Shown piece by piece: positions 1 through 8,811 of a stretch of DNA of 64,000 nt. The notes beneath the pieces are model-generated. The model was given only the letters and a program-made list of their open reading frames with translations, ran no database searches and had not been told where the DNA came from. The DNA comes from Escherichia boydii. GTDB lineage: Bacteria > Pseudomonadota > Gammaproteobacteria > Enterobacterales > Enterobacteriaceae. The stretch covers positions 4,030,001 through 4,094,000 of the forward strand of contig CP169086.1 in the NCBI GenBank assembly GCA_041890495.1, read 5' to 3'. Positions within the stretch are counted from its first letter, which is position 1. The number at the start of each line of letters is the position of its first letter. The position numbers and the translations under genes were made by a program.

Positions 1-12
1 TCTGGTGTTTTT

Positions 13-51
13 CCCCTCTCCCCTGTGGGGAGAGGGTTAGGGTGAGGGGGG
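13..51. repeat. CTCTCCC palindromic intergenic repeat, copy A
   Basis: A short inverted repeat pairs CCCCTCTCCCC with GGGGAGAGGG and is followed by TTAGGGTGAGGGG. Similar elements lie at 24027-24108 and 27029-27060. It sits just past the malS stop codon, where it could act as an mRNA 3' stem-loop. All three copies are in DNA that looks diverged from E. coli; I do not know its family name. Confidence 0.6.
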
Positions 52-54
52 TAA

Positions 55-2085
55 TTATTGATTACCCGCCCAAACCACCATCACCTTATCGCCATTGTGC
101 TCGCGCACGAAGCCGTACCCCTCTTTCAGCGACAGCGTGGTTTGTTTGCCTTCGCCAATCGCCGGGTGACGGGCGCGGAACTGACCCAGCGTTTGCCAGT
201 GGGCGACGGTTAAGGCCTGCTTGCCCGTGACGTCATGCCAGTTCATATCTGACCGGGTGCCCTGCAATGGGTCGGAACCTGTCGGCCCGAATGGACGCTC
301 GGACTCATCCCCGTAATAGATTTGCACGCTGCCCGGCGCCAGCAAAAGCAGCTCCGCCGCGCGCTGGCCCCCTTCGCGGAACAGGCGCGTATCGTGGGAG
401 GAGAGGTAGCTCAGCACGTTGAAGCTTTGCAGCTTCTCCGCCATCTGCTGCCAGGTGAGATCCATATCGGCCAGGCAATCCACCGCCTTCGCCGCCTGCT
501 CCTGATAGTCAAAGTTAATCATCGCGTCAAAACCGTGACGGTAATAATCGCTCTGCATCACCCCATGGCCCCAGGATTCCCCGGTCATCCAGAACGGTGC
601 GTTGTCGAGCTTTTTATCCGGGTGCGAGCCTTTCCAGGCGGCCAGCGCCTGGCTTGCCTGGTCTTTCAGCTGTTGCCAGGCCGCAAGCTCGACGTGTTTC
701 GCGGTATCCACCCGGAAACCGTCGATGCCGTAGTCGCGTACCCACTGGCTGAGCCAGTGGGTCAGATAATCGCGCGGGGTATATCCTGGGATGGCCTTCG
801 CGTGGGTGTCGGGCTTGTGTTGATAAAAGTTTGGCAATCCGGAAGGCGTCGTCGATTCCGTTTTCAGATCGGGCAGAAATGCCAGCGACATGGTCAAATC
901 GTCGAAGCCGGGGTTGTCGTAATCGCCGATATCGGTGCGGATCCACTTTTTACCCCACCATTTTTCCCATGCGGCTTTGTCGCTAAAGTTGATGTAGTCG
1001 TTAAAGCTGTGCCAGGTCTGGCCCGCGCCCGGCTTCCAGTCCGTCCAGCGTTCTCCCAGCGTCTTTTTCAGCTCATCACCCTGCAGGTACAGGGCACCAA
1101 ACTGATATTCCTGCATGTCTGCCAGCGTGGCATAACCAACGTGGTTCATGACGATATCGAACAGAACGCGGATCCCGCGCTTGTGCGCTTCGTCGACAAG
1201 CTGGCGCAGGTCATCCTCAGTGCCCATATTGGCGTCGAGCTTTGTCCAGTCCTGGGTGTAGTAGCCGTGATAGGCGTAATGCGGGAAATCACCTTTGGTG
1301 CCACCGCCTACCCAGCCGTGGATCTGCTCAAGCGGGGAGCTTAGCCAGAGCGCATTCACCCCCAGCTGCTGCAGGTAATCGAGCTTGCTGGTCAGCCCCT
1401 TAAGGTCACCACCGTGAAACGTACCAATCTCCTGCATGCCGTCTTTATGGCGACCGTAGCTGTTGTCGTTGCCCGGGTCACCATTCACGTAACGATCGGT
1501 CAGCACAAAATAGACGGTGGCATTTTGCCAGCTAAACGGCGCAGGCTTGTCGGTTTCGGCGCGCTCAATCAGCAGCAGGCCATTACTGTTGGCGGCTGGC
1601 TGCAGGGTGATTTTTCCATTCTGCACCGTCGCCGTCTGTTTACTGTAGTAGTCGCGCACGACGGAGCCCTCAGGGAAGGTACTGCCGACGTCCAGCGTCA
1701 GCGGTTTACCGTCCCACTTAGGGCACTGGCGGATGACGTTTGCAACCGGCTGTTCTGCGGCACTCTGAATCGTCAGCAGCAGGGTGGGCGTGCCGGAGCG
1801 GGTATCAATCCGCATCTGGTAGTCACCGTCGCGGAAAAGGCGCCACTGCGGCGGCGTGCCGTCACAGGGCTTGAGCGACAGCATCAAATTGAGTTTTATC
1901 GCATCTGCAGGCTGCCAGCACGTCTTGTCAAAACTCAGCGTCAGAGGACGCGTACCCTTCGCAAGCTTTGCCTGGCTGGTGAAGACTCCGGTGCCTTCGG
2001 CGCTAAATGCGCTAAATCCCGGCGATGACCAGTCGGCATGTGCCATTGCGGGTAACATCAGAAAGGCTAATGCGGTACGTTTCAT
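55..2085 (-). CDS. malS: periplasmic alpha-amylase MalS
   Basis: This gene encodes 676 residues, the length I recall for E. coli MalS. The protein hydrolyses maltodextrins in the periplasm, upstream of maltose/maltodextrin import. The start at MKRTALAF was chosen over an upstream in-frame ATG at 2124 because it gives a signal peptide (cleavage near AMAHA-DW) and has AGGAAAAAGG just upstream. The GH13 catalytic core is visible: DGFRVDTAKHVE holds the nucleophile Asp, TGESWG the acid/base Glu and LSSHDTR the third carboxylate. The sequence differs from K-12 at many positions, so it belongs to the diverged backbone. Two MalT-like boxes upstream suggest control by MalT. Confidence 0.95.
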   Translation of the reverse strand: MKRTALAFLMLPAMAHADWSSPGFSAFSAEGTGVFTSQAKLAKGTRPLTLSFDKTCWQPADAIKLNLMLSLKPCDGTPPQWRLFRDGDYQMRIDTRSGTPTLLLTIQSAAEQPVANVIRQCPKWDGKPLTLDVGSTFPEGSVVRDYYSKQTATVQNGKITLQPAANSNGLLLIERAETDKPAPFSWQNATVYFVLTDRYVNGDPGNDNSYGRHKDGMQEIGTFHGGDLKGLTSKLDYLQQLGVNALWLSSPLEQIHGWVGGGTKGDFPHYAYHGYYTQDWTKLDANMGTEDDLRQLVDEAHKRGIRVLFDIVMNHVGYATLADMQEYQFGALYLQGDELKKTLGERWTDWKPGAGQTWHSFNDYINFSDKAAWEKWWGKKWIRTDIGDYDNPGFDDLTMSLAFLPDLKTESTTPSGLPNFYQHKPDTHAKAIPGYTPRDYLTHWLSQWVRDYGIDGFRVDTAKHVELAAWQQLKDQASQALAAWKGSHPDKKLDNAPFWMTGESWGHGVMQSDYYRHGFDAMINFDYQEQAAKAVDCLADMDLTWQQMAEKLQSFNVLSYLSSHDTRLFREGGQRAAELLLLAPGSVQIYYGDESERPFGPTGSDPLQGTRSDMNWHDVTGKQALTVAHWQTLGQFRARHPAIGEGKQTTLSLKEGYGFVREHNGDKVMVVWAGNQ

Positions 2086-2140
2086 TCCTTTTTCCTGTCG
2101 CGGCATTTTTGACCAGTGTGCCATCAGGCGGGGGGCAAAA

Positions 2141-2186
2141 ACTCATCCCCTGTCGCTTTCTGCCAGGAGGAAGCGTGAGGATGAGT
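2141..2186. promoter_or_regulatory. pair of MalT-box-like sites upstream of malS
   Basis: The minus strand reads GGGGATGAGT at 2141-2150 and the plus strand reads GAGGATGAGT at 2177-2186. Both are close to the MalT box GGGGA(T/G)GAGG. They lie 56-101 bases upstream of the malS start codon in opposite orientation. MalT control of malS is known in E. coli; its operation here is inferred. Confidence 0.6.
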
Positions 2187-2400
2187 GATCTCGCGCAAAA
2201 TTAGGCAGTTATCTGCGATAGCGCACACAGTTTTTGTGGAATGATGTTTTTATGAGCAAGTTTCACGGTGACATAGTTTCAGATTTGGACTATTCCTTGG
2301 GGTGCTCTTGACAGCTATTTTTGATATGATTTGAGATTCAACTCTCAAATTTGTGAAAAATATAAGGTGTTGGAATGATTAAATCCGACCAGGAGACCTG

Positions 2401-3225
2401 ATGATTTTGACTCCCATACGACGATATGGGGCGATGATTCTTATGTTACTCACTCTGGTGTTTTCGAGTGAGGTGTTAGCGAAGACGCACACAACAACAG
2501 CGAGTCAAAAGTCCCACTTAACTAAAGCTAGTAATAAACAGGTAAGCAGTAAACAAGAGTATTCTCGCAATAGTGCAAAGAGTAGTTCACTTCCTGATTT
2601 GCGAAAATACCCTTCCGGAACACCAAGGAAAAAGGCGTTTCTCCGGACCGTAATGCCTTACATTACCAGCCAAAATGCGGCCATTACTGCGGAACGTAAC
2701 TGGCTCATTTCAAAACAGTATCAGGGCCAATGGTCACCTGCTGAGCGTGCGCGTCTGAAAGACATCGCCAAACGCTACAAGGTGAAGTGGTCCGGTAATA
2801 CGCGAAAAATCCCGTGGAATACCTTGCTTGAACGCGTAGACATTATCCCCACCAGTATGGTGGCGACGATGGCTGCAGCAGAAAGCGGTTGGGGAACGTC
2901 GAAGCTGGCGCGCAACAACAACAACCTGTTCGGCATGAAATGCATGAAAGGACGTTGTACCAATGCGCCAGGTAAAGTGAAAGGGTACTCACAGTTTAGT
3001 TCTGTCAAAGAATCGGTGAGCGCCTATGTCACTAACCTGAATACGCACCCGGCTTACTCTTCGTTCCGTAAATCGCGTGCGCAGCTGCGTAAAGCGGATC
3101 AGGAAGTGACTGCCACAGCGATGATTCACAAGCTGAAGGGCTACTCGACCAAAGGGAAGAGTTATAACAACTACCTGTTCGCAATGTACCAGGATAACCA
3201 ACGGTTAATCGCGGCGCATATGTAA
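2401..3225 (+). CDS. bax: Bax family glucosaminidase-domain protein
   Basis: The 274-residue protein has an N-terminal hydrophobic segment ending near VLAKTH (signal peptide or anchor), a basic Ser/Lys-rich linker, and a C-terminal glucosaminidase (FlgJ/LytE-like) domain. That domain contains AAAESGWGTSKLARNNNNLFG, typical of N-acetylglucosaminidase folds acting on peptidoglycan. Length and start match E. coli Bax, whose cellular role is poorly defined. AGGAG lies upstream of the ATG. The gene is more AT-rich than malS and resembles the K-12 protein closely, so it may already belong to the E. coli-like tract that follows. Hydrolase activity is inferred from the family. Confidence 0.85.
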   Translation: MILTPIRRYGAMILMLLTLVFSSEVLAKTHTTTASQKSHLTKASNKQVSSKQEYSRNSAKSSSLPDLRKYPSGTPRKKAFLRTVMPYITSQNAAITAERNWLISKQYQGQWSPAERARLKDIAKRYKVKWSGNTRKIPWNTLLERVDIIPTSMVATMAAAESGWGTSKLARNNNNLFGMKCMKGRCTNAPGKVKGYSQFSSVKESVSAYVTNLNTHPAYSSFRKSRAQLRKADQEVTATAMIHKLKGYSTKGKSYNNYLFAMYQDNQRLIAAHM

Positions 3226-3237
3226 TGCATTTCCTTG

Positions 3238-3273
3238 AGCCTTATCCGACTTGTCAGTCGGATAAGGCTTTTT
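3238..3273 (+). terminator. rho-independent terminator after bax
   Basis: The inverted repeat AGCCTTATCCGAC / GTCGGATAAGGCT is followed by a T run, 13 bases after the bax stop codon. Confidence 0.85.
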
Positions 3274-3330
3274 ACTTTGTCTCAGGCAGTTGAGCTACGA
3301 GCCTGAAGCGTTGTTGGTGCGTTTTTATCA

Positions 3331-3376
<46 letters not shown>

Positions 3377-3420
3377 CCACGCAGCGTTACCTGATGTGAC
3401 GCCGACAATTCTCATCATCG

Positions 3421-4603
3421 CTACAACCATGACCTCGCTATTTACATCGCGATACTCTTTGGCGTCGTGTCATATGCTTTTTTAAAAACAGAGTAGAAAT
3501 ATTGCAGCGATGGATACACCGCACATTGCGATATCTCATTGATCGACAAGGTGGTTGAAATCAGCAGACTGCGCGCTTTCTCCAGCTTCTCGGCATGAAT
3601 CATGGCATGGATGGTTTCACCCACCTCTTCTTTAAAACGCTTCTCAAGATTGGAGCGCGAGATCCCGACCGCATCCAGTACCTGATCCACTTTAATCCCT
3701 TTACAGGCGTGATTACGAATGTAATGCATGGCCTGAATAACGGCGGGATCGGTCAGCGAGCGATAATCTGTTGAGCGCCGTTCAATGACGCGAACTGGTG
3801 GGACCAAAATTCGCTGTAGCGGCATTTCTTCTTTATCTAATAATCGATGCAACAGTTTTTGCCGCCTGATAGCCCATTTGCCGCGCGCCCTGAGCGACCG
3901 AAGAAAGGGCGACACGCGACAGATAGCGGGTCAGTTCTTCGTTATCGATGCCAATCACGCATAATTTTTCCGGTACGGGAATATGTAGATGTTCACATAC
4001 TTGCAGAATATGCCGCGCTCGGGCGTCAGTAACGGCAATAATCCCGGTTTGCGGTGGTAGCGTTTGTAGCCAGTCCTGCCAGCCGATTTTGCGCGTGTTG
4101 CAGTTCTCTGGCGCGGTTTCTAACCCCTGATAAACCACTCCGCGATACTTTTCTTCGGCGACAAGCTGACGAAATGCATATTCGCGCTCAGTGGCCCAAC
4201 GTTTGCCGCTTGATTCCGGAAGACCATAAAAAGCAAAGCGGTTAACGCCTTTCTCTTTTAAATGCAAAAATGCGCTTTCAACCAGCGCATAGTTGATCGG
4301 TGGCAATGTAATGAACGGGTGGGTAACTTTCTGCAAGGTGATACGAGCCGCCAACCCCAACAATGGGGGACGTCGACATCAGCCAGCGCTTGCTCGATCT
4401 GTTTTGTCGTCGAAGTCGGCAATGACGCCATCTCCTAACCAGTCCTTGATTTTATCAATGCGGGCGCGGAAATCTTCTTCAATGAAAATATCCCATTCCG
4501 ATTGTGACGCCTGTAAATATTCCCCTACGCCTTCTACTACCTGCCGGTCATAGGCTTTATTGGCATTGAACAGTAATGTGATGCGGTGACGTTTAGTAAA
4601 CAT
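3421..4603 (-). pseudogene. xylR: xylose operon activator XylR, broken by several frameshifts
   Basis: XylR is an AraC-family activator that binds D-xylose and induces xylFGH and xylAB. The fragments match E. coli XylR almost residue for residue, but no single frame covers the gene. [11 protein letters not shown] through FDDK reads from 4603; the sugar-binding domain then reads in another frame (about 4290-3850) and the AraC HTH domain in a third (about 3850-3460). The frame changes fall near 4402, 4290-4370, 4101, 4074, 3845, 3525, 3460 and 3428. Most are one base in or out of short homopolymers. Intact residues flank almost every indel, which is unusual for an old pseudogene and more like poor sequence quality. 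As written, no functional regulator would be made. Confidence 0.85.
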
Positions 4604-4680
4604 GGTTCTTTTCCTGCTGAATCATGCAAAAACTCAAAACCGGTAATACGTAACCGGCTTTGAGAAAATTTTTATCAAAA

Positions 4681-5857
4681 TCAAGAACGGCGTTTGGTTG
4701 CGGAGTCCATCCATACTGCCAGCAACAGAATCGCACCTTTAACGATATACTGCCAGAGGTCGGTACATCCATCATACTCATGCCGTTATCCAGTGAAGCC
4801 ATGATAAATGCCCCCATTACTGCTCCGGCAACGCTTCCCCACACCGCCAGCCAGGCTGGTGCCGCCAATCACGCATGCTGCAATTGCGTCCAGTTCGGCG
4901 ATATTTCCCGCAGAAGGTGAACCAGCGCCAAGTCGAGAACTAAGGATTAATCCGGCGATGGCTACCATTAATCCGTTAATCGCGAACACGGCAAGTTTGG
5001 TGCGTTCAACGTTAATCCCGGAGAGACGTGCTGCTTCCAGATTGCCGCCGATGGCATAAATGCGTCGTCCAAATGCCGTCCGCGTTGCCATAAACATTCC
5101 GCCGAGTAACAGCAACGTCAGCAGCAGAACAGGAGTGGGAACGCCACGGTAATCATTCAACAGCCAGATTGCGCCTAATACGATGATAGCGGTTAAAGCC
5201 TGGCGACCGACTACTGCGGTAGAGGCCGAGACTGTAAACCCAAAGCCTGACGGCGCATTCTTCCGCGCCATTGCCAACCAACAAAAGCATTAAGCCAAGC
5301 GCGCCAATGATGAAGCCGGTACTGGCGGGGAGATAGCTTTGCCCAATTTGTGACATCGCGGCGCTGGTGGGGGATACAGTCGTGCCGTTGGTGATGCCAA
5401 TGAGTATGCCGCGAAATGCCACATGCCCGCGAGGGTGACAATAATGAAGGGACTTTACGGTACGCGACCCACCATCCGTTCCAGGCACCGAGAAGCAGTC
5501 CCAGAACCAGCGTCACAATGATGGTAAGTGGCAAAGGCCAGCCTAACCAGACGTCACAAATCGCCGCGACGCCACCTAACAGCCCCATCATTGAGCGACG
5601 GAAAGGTCGATTTCAGCAGAAATTATGACGAACACCATTCCTACCGCGAGGATGCCGGTAATCGCGGTCTGGCGTAACAGGTTGGAGACGTTACGGGCGC
5701 TTAAGTAGGCACCATCGGTGGTCCAGGTAAAGAACAGCATGATTGCGATGATAGCTGCAATCATCACGAAGACCTGCAAATTCAGTGATTTCAGCCCGGA
5801 GAAGCCACCGGATGTCGGTACGGCCAATTTCACTTCAGACGGATTGCTTTTCGACAT
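4681..5857 (-). pseudogene. xylH: D-xylose ABC transporter permease XylH, broken by several frameshifts
   Basis: XylH is the inner-membrane permease of the XylFGH high-affinity xylose importer, about 393 residues in E. coli. The start (MSKSNPSEVKL) overlaps the end of xylG by 23 bases. Reading runs to EIDLSV, then shifts near 5590, 5450, 5290, 5230, 4860 and 4740. The pieces MMGLLGGVAAICDV, GILIGITNGTTVSP, ASTAVVGRQALTAI and [14 protein letters not shown] lie in different frames. Translated locally they match K-12 XylH, and its natural stop would be at 4681-4683. As written the membrane protein cannot be made whole. The same sequencing-error reading as for xylR applies. Confidence 0.85.
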
Positions 5858-7376
5858 GATGTTCGCTCCTCAATGCGGCTTCCATCACCTGCTCCTGAGT
5901 CAGGTTATGATTTATCAGGTTGGCTTTTAGTTTCCCTTCATGCATCACCAGTACACGATCGCTAAGGCCGAGCACTTCAGGTAATTCGGAAGAGATGACA
6001 ATAACGGCAATACCCTGCTGGACGAGTTGGTTAATTAATTTGTAGATCTCGTATTTCGCGCCAATATCGATACCCCTGGTGGGTTCATCAAGAATGAGAA
6101 TGCGCGGGTTAAGTAACAGACAGCGAGCGAGGATCGCTTTTTGCTGATTGCCGCCGCTCAAACGTCCAATAGCAAGGTCGGGGGACGACGTTTTAACTTT
6201 GAGTTGCTGGATTGATTCCAGAATACATTTTTGCTCTGCCGCGTCATCAAGCTGGCTAATGCCACCGGTAAATTTATTGAGTGCGGCGAGGGTAATATTT
6301 TTACCAACCGCCATTACCGGAACGATGCCGTCGCGCTTTCTGTCTTCGGGGACCATCGCAATCCCCTGGGCGATGGCTTGCTGACAGTTACGAATATCTA
6401 CCTGTTTGCCATCAATATAAATTTTTCCTTCCCATTGTCCGGGCCACACACCAAACAGGCACTGAATGGTCTCGGTACGTCCGGCACCAACGAGTCCGGC
6501 AATACCCAATATTTCGCCACGTTTCAGGGAAAACGAGATATCATTAACTCGTTTAATATGACGATTAACCGGATGCCATGCCGTCAGATGTTCAATACGT
6601 AATATTTCATCTCCGGTGGTATGTGGTTCATTAGGGTAAAGCGCGGTTAACTCTCGCCCGACCATCATGGTGATAATATCGTCTTCACTCATTCCGGCAG
6701 CATCACGCGTACCAATGTGCTGTCCGTCGCGAATAACGCAAATCGTATCGGAAATCGCTTTGACTTCGTTGAGTTTGTGCGAAATATAAATACAGGCGAT
6801 ACCGTGCTGTTGTAGATCGCGAATAATATCCAGTAAAACCGACGTTTCCTGCTCAGTTAATGAGGCTGTCGGTTCATCGAGAATTAACAAGCGCACCTGT
6901 TTATTAAGTGCCTTGGCAATTTCAACCAGTTGTTGTTGCCCAAGCCCTAAATCGCCAACGCGGGTATCAGGTGAAATGGATAAACTGACCTGTGCGAGCA
7001 GCTTCTGACAGCGTAGCGTCATCAGGTCATAATCCATAATGCCATTGTGGGTTATTTCGTTACCCAGGAAGATATTTTCCAGCACGGTCAATTCTTTCAC
7101 CAGGGCCAATTCCTGATGAATGATGGCGATACCTTTGCGTTCGGTATCGCGGATGTGACTCGCCTGAATCTCTTCTCCCGCAAAAATAATTTCGCCTTCG
7201 TAGGAGCCATGGGGATAAATACCACACAGCACTTTCATCAGCGTTGATTTACCAGACCCATTTTCCCCACAAAGTGAGACGATTTCGCCAGCATTCAACC
7301 GCAAGCAGACGTTATCAATCGCCTTCACACTGCCGAAGGTTTTGGTAATGTTCTTCATTTCAAGTAGATAAGGCAT
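5835..7376 (-). CDS. xylG: D-xylose ABC transporter ATP-binding protein XylG
   Basis: The 513-residue protein has two tandem ABC domains, typical of sugar importers of the Rbs/Xyl/Ara class. The first has Walker A GENGSGKST near residue 38 and Walker B LLILDEPTAS. The second has a degenerate Walker A (GLVGAGRTE), signature LSGGNQQK and Walker B LILDEPTRG. It energises XylF-XylH xylose import at the inner membrane. It appears identical to the K-12 protein. It lies between xylF, 77 bases upstream, and xylH, which it overlaps. The frame is intact although its partner xylH is broken. Confidence 0.95.
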   Translation of the reverse strand: MPYLLEMKNITKTFGSVKAIDNVCLRLNAGEIVSLCGENGSGKSTLMKVLCGIYPHGSYEGEIIFAGEEIQASHIRDTERKGIAIIHQELALVKELTVLENIFLGNEITHNGIMDYDLMTLRCQKLLAQVSLSISPDTRVGDLGLGQQQLVEIAKALNKQVRLLILDEPTASLTEQETSVLLDIIRDLQQHGIACIYISHKLNEVKAISDTICVIRDGQHIGTRDAAGMSEDDIITMMVGRELTALYPNEPHTTGDEILRIEHLTAWHPVNRHIKRVNDISFSLKRGEILGIAGLVGAGRTETIQCLFGVWPGQWEGKIYIDGKQVDIRNCQQAIAQGIAMVPEDRKRDGIVPVMAVGKNITLAALNKFTGGISQLDDAAEQKCILESIQQLKVKTSSPDLAIGRLSGGNQQKAILARCLLLNPRILILDEPTRGIDIGAKYEIYKLINQLVQQGIAVIVISSELPEVLGLSDRVLVMHEGKLKANLINHNLTQEQVMEAALRSEHHVEKQSV

Positions 7377-7423
7377 AACGACTCCACCTAAGCCAATTCA
7401 TTCACGCGGCATGGAGAGAAATC

Positions 7424-7448
7424 ACGCCCCCGCTCCGCGCTGGGGCGT
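7424..7448 (-). promoter_or_regulatory. xylF-xylG intergenic stem-loop
   Basis: ACGCCCC at 7424-7430 pairs with GGGGCGT at 7442-7448, just after the xylF stop codon. There is no good T run, so it more likely stabilises the abundant xylF message or reduces read-through into xylGH than fully terminates. This role is inferred. Confidence 0.5.
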
Positions 7449-7453
7449 AACGC

Positions 7454-8446
7454 TTACAGCTCGCTCTCTTTGTGGAATCCGTCTTTAATTACCGTATCTT
7501 TGATGTTGTTTTTATTCACATCGATCGGTGTCAGGAGGCGGGAGGGGACATCTTTCAGGCCATTATTCAGTGTGGTATCTGCTTTTGGTTCCTGACCATT
7601 GCCCAACTCAACGGCAATTTCTGCGGCAGTATTTGCCAACAACGTAATAGGTTTATACACCGTCATAGTTTGCGTACCGGCAGCAATACGTTTAATACCT
7701 GCGAGATCCGCATCCTGGCCGGAGATTGCTACTTTCCCTGATAAACCTTGCGCGCTTAATGCCTGAATTGCCCCACCTGCGGTGGCATCGTTTGAGGCAA
7801 CTACAGCATCAATTTTGTTATTATTGGCGGTTAGCGCGTTTTCCATAATTTTCAATGCGTTTTCCGGTAACCAGCCATCAACCCATTGGTCACCAACGAC
7901 TTTAATTTTTCCGGAATCAACGTAAGGTTTTAACACTTTCATTTGTCCGGCGCGGAACAGCTTGGCATTGTTATCTACCGGCGAGCCGCCCATCAGGAAG
8001 TAATTACCTTGCGGAACAATATCGACCAGGGCTTTTGCCTGCAGTTCACCGACTTTTTCGTTATCGAAAGAAATATAAAAATCGATATCCGCATCGTTAA
8101 TCATACGGTCGTAAGCTAATACTTTAATGCCTTCTTGTTTGGCTTCTTTTACAACGTTACTTAATACCTGACCGTTATACGGAATAATGACAAGAACATC
8201 GACACCCCGGTTTATCATGTTTTCAATCTGCGACATTTGTGTTTCTTCATTGCCATTTGCAGACTGTACAAATACTTTCGCGCCGAGAGATTCTGCCTTT
8301 TTCACAAAGATATCTCGATCTTTTTGCCAGCGTTCAAGACGGAGATCATCAATCGCCATACCTATTTTGACTTCTTTGGCGTGTGCAGCAACGTTGGTAA
8401 GCAGGAGTGAGGTGCAAAGGGTGAGTAGAATGTTCTTTATTTTCAT
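7454..8446 (-). CDS. xylF: D-xylose-binding periplasmic protein XylF
   Basis: XylF is the substrate-binding component of the XylFGH importer, at 330 residues. The start MKIKNILL was chosen over an in-frame extension to 8524 because it begins a clean signal peptide (cleavage after NVAAHA) and is the known E. coli start. The mature part is a type I periplasmic binding fold, with IGMAIDDLRLERW at the N terminus and VVASNDATAGGAI in the second lobe. It is first in xylFGH, divergent from xylA, and looks identical to K-12 XylF. Expression should need XylR and CRP, but xylR here is broken. Confidence 0.96.
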   Translation of the reverse strand: MKIKNILLTLCTSLLLTNVAAHAKEVKIGMAIDDLRLERWQKDRDIFVKKAESLGAKVFVQSANGNEETQMSQIENMINRGVDVLVIIPYNGQVLSNVVKEAKQEGIKVLAYDRMINDADIDFYISFDNEKVGELQAKALVDIVPQGNYFLMGGSPVDNNAKLFRAGQMKVLKPYVDSGKIKVVGDQWVDGWLPENALKIMENALTANNNKIDAVVASNDATAGGAIQALSAQGLSGKVAISGQDADLAGIKRIAAGTQTMTVYKPITLLANTAAEIAVELGNGQEPKADTTLNNGLKDVPSRLLTPIDVNKNNIKDTVIKDGFHKESEL

Positions 8447-8811
8447 GGTGTAGGGCCTTCTGTAGTTAGAGGACAGTTTTAATAAGTAACAATCACCGCG
8501 ATAAACGTAACCAATTTTTAGCAACTAAACAGGGGAAAACAATTACAGATTTTTATCTTTCGATTACGATTTTTGGTTTATTTCTTGATTTATGACCGAG
8601 ATCTTACTTTTGTTGCGCAATTGTACTTATTGCATTTTTCTCTTCGAGGAATTACCCAGTTTCATCATTCCATTTTATTTTGCGAGCGAGCGCACACTTG
8701 TGAATTATCTCAATAGCAGTGTGAAATAACATAATTGAGCAACTGAAAGGGAGTGCCCAATATTACGACATCATCCATCACCCGCGGCATTACCTGATTA
8801 TGGAGTTCAAT
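8447..8811. promoter_or_regulatory. divergent xylF/xylA control region
   Basis: This 365-base gap holds the divergent promoters of xylFGH and xylAB. TGCGAGCGAGCGCACA at 8681-8696 is a plausible CRP site (TGTGA-N6-TCACA with two mismatches). In E. coli XylR binds on both sides of the CRP site; I did not assign exact XylR operators. The stretch resembles the K-12 sequence. Confidence 0.7.

Noticed and set aside
322..1344. 340-codon open frame antisense to malS
   Set aside because: Overlaps the GH13 core on the opposite strand and has no recognisable domain or ribosome site.
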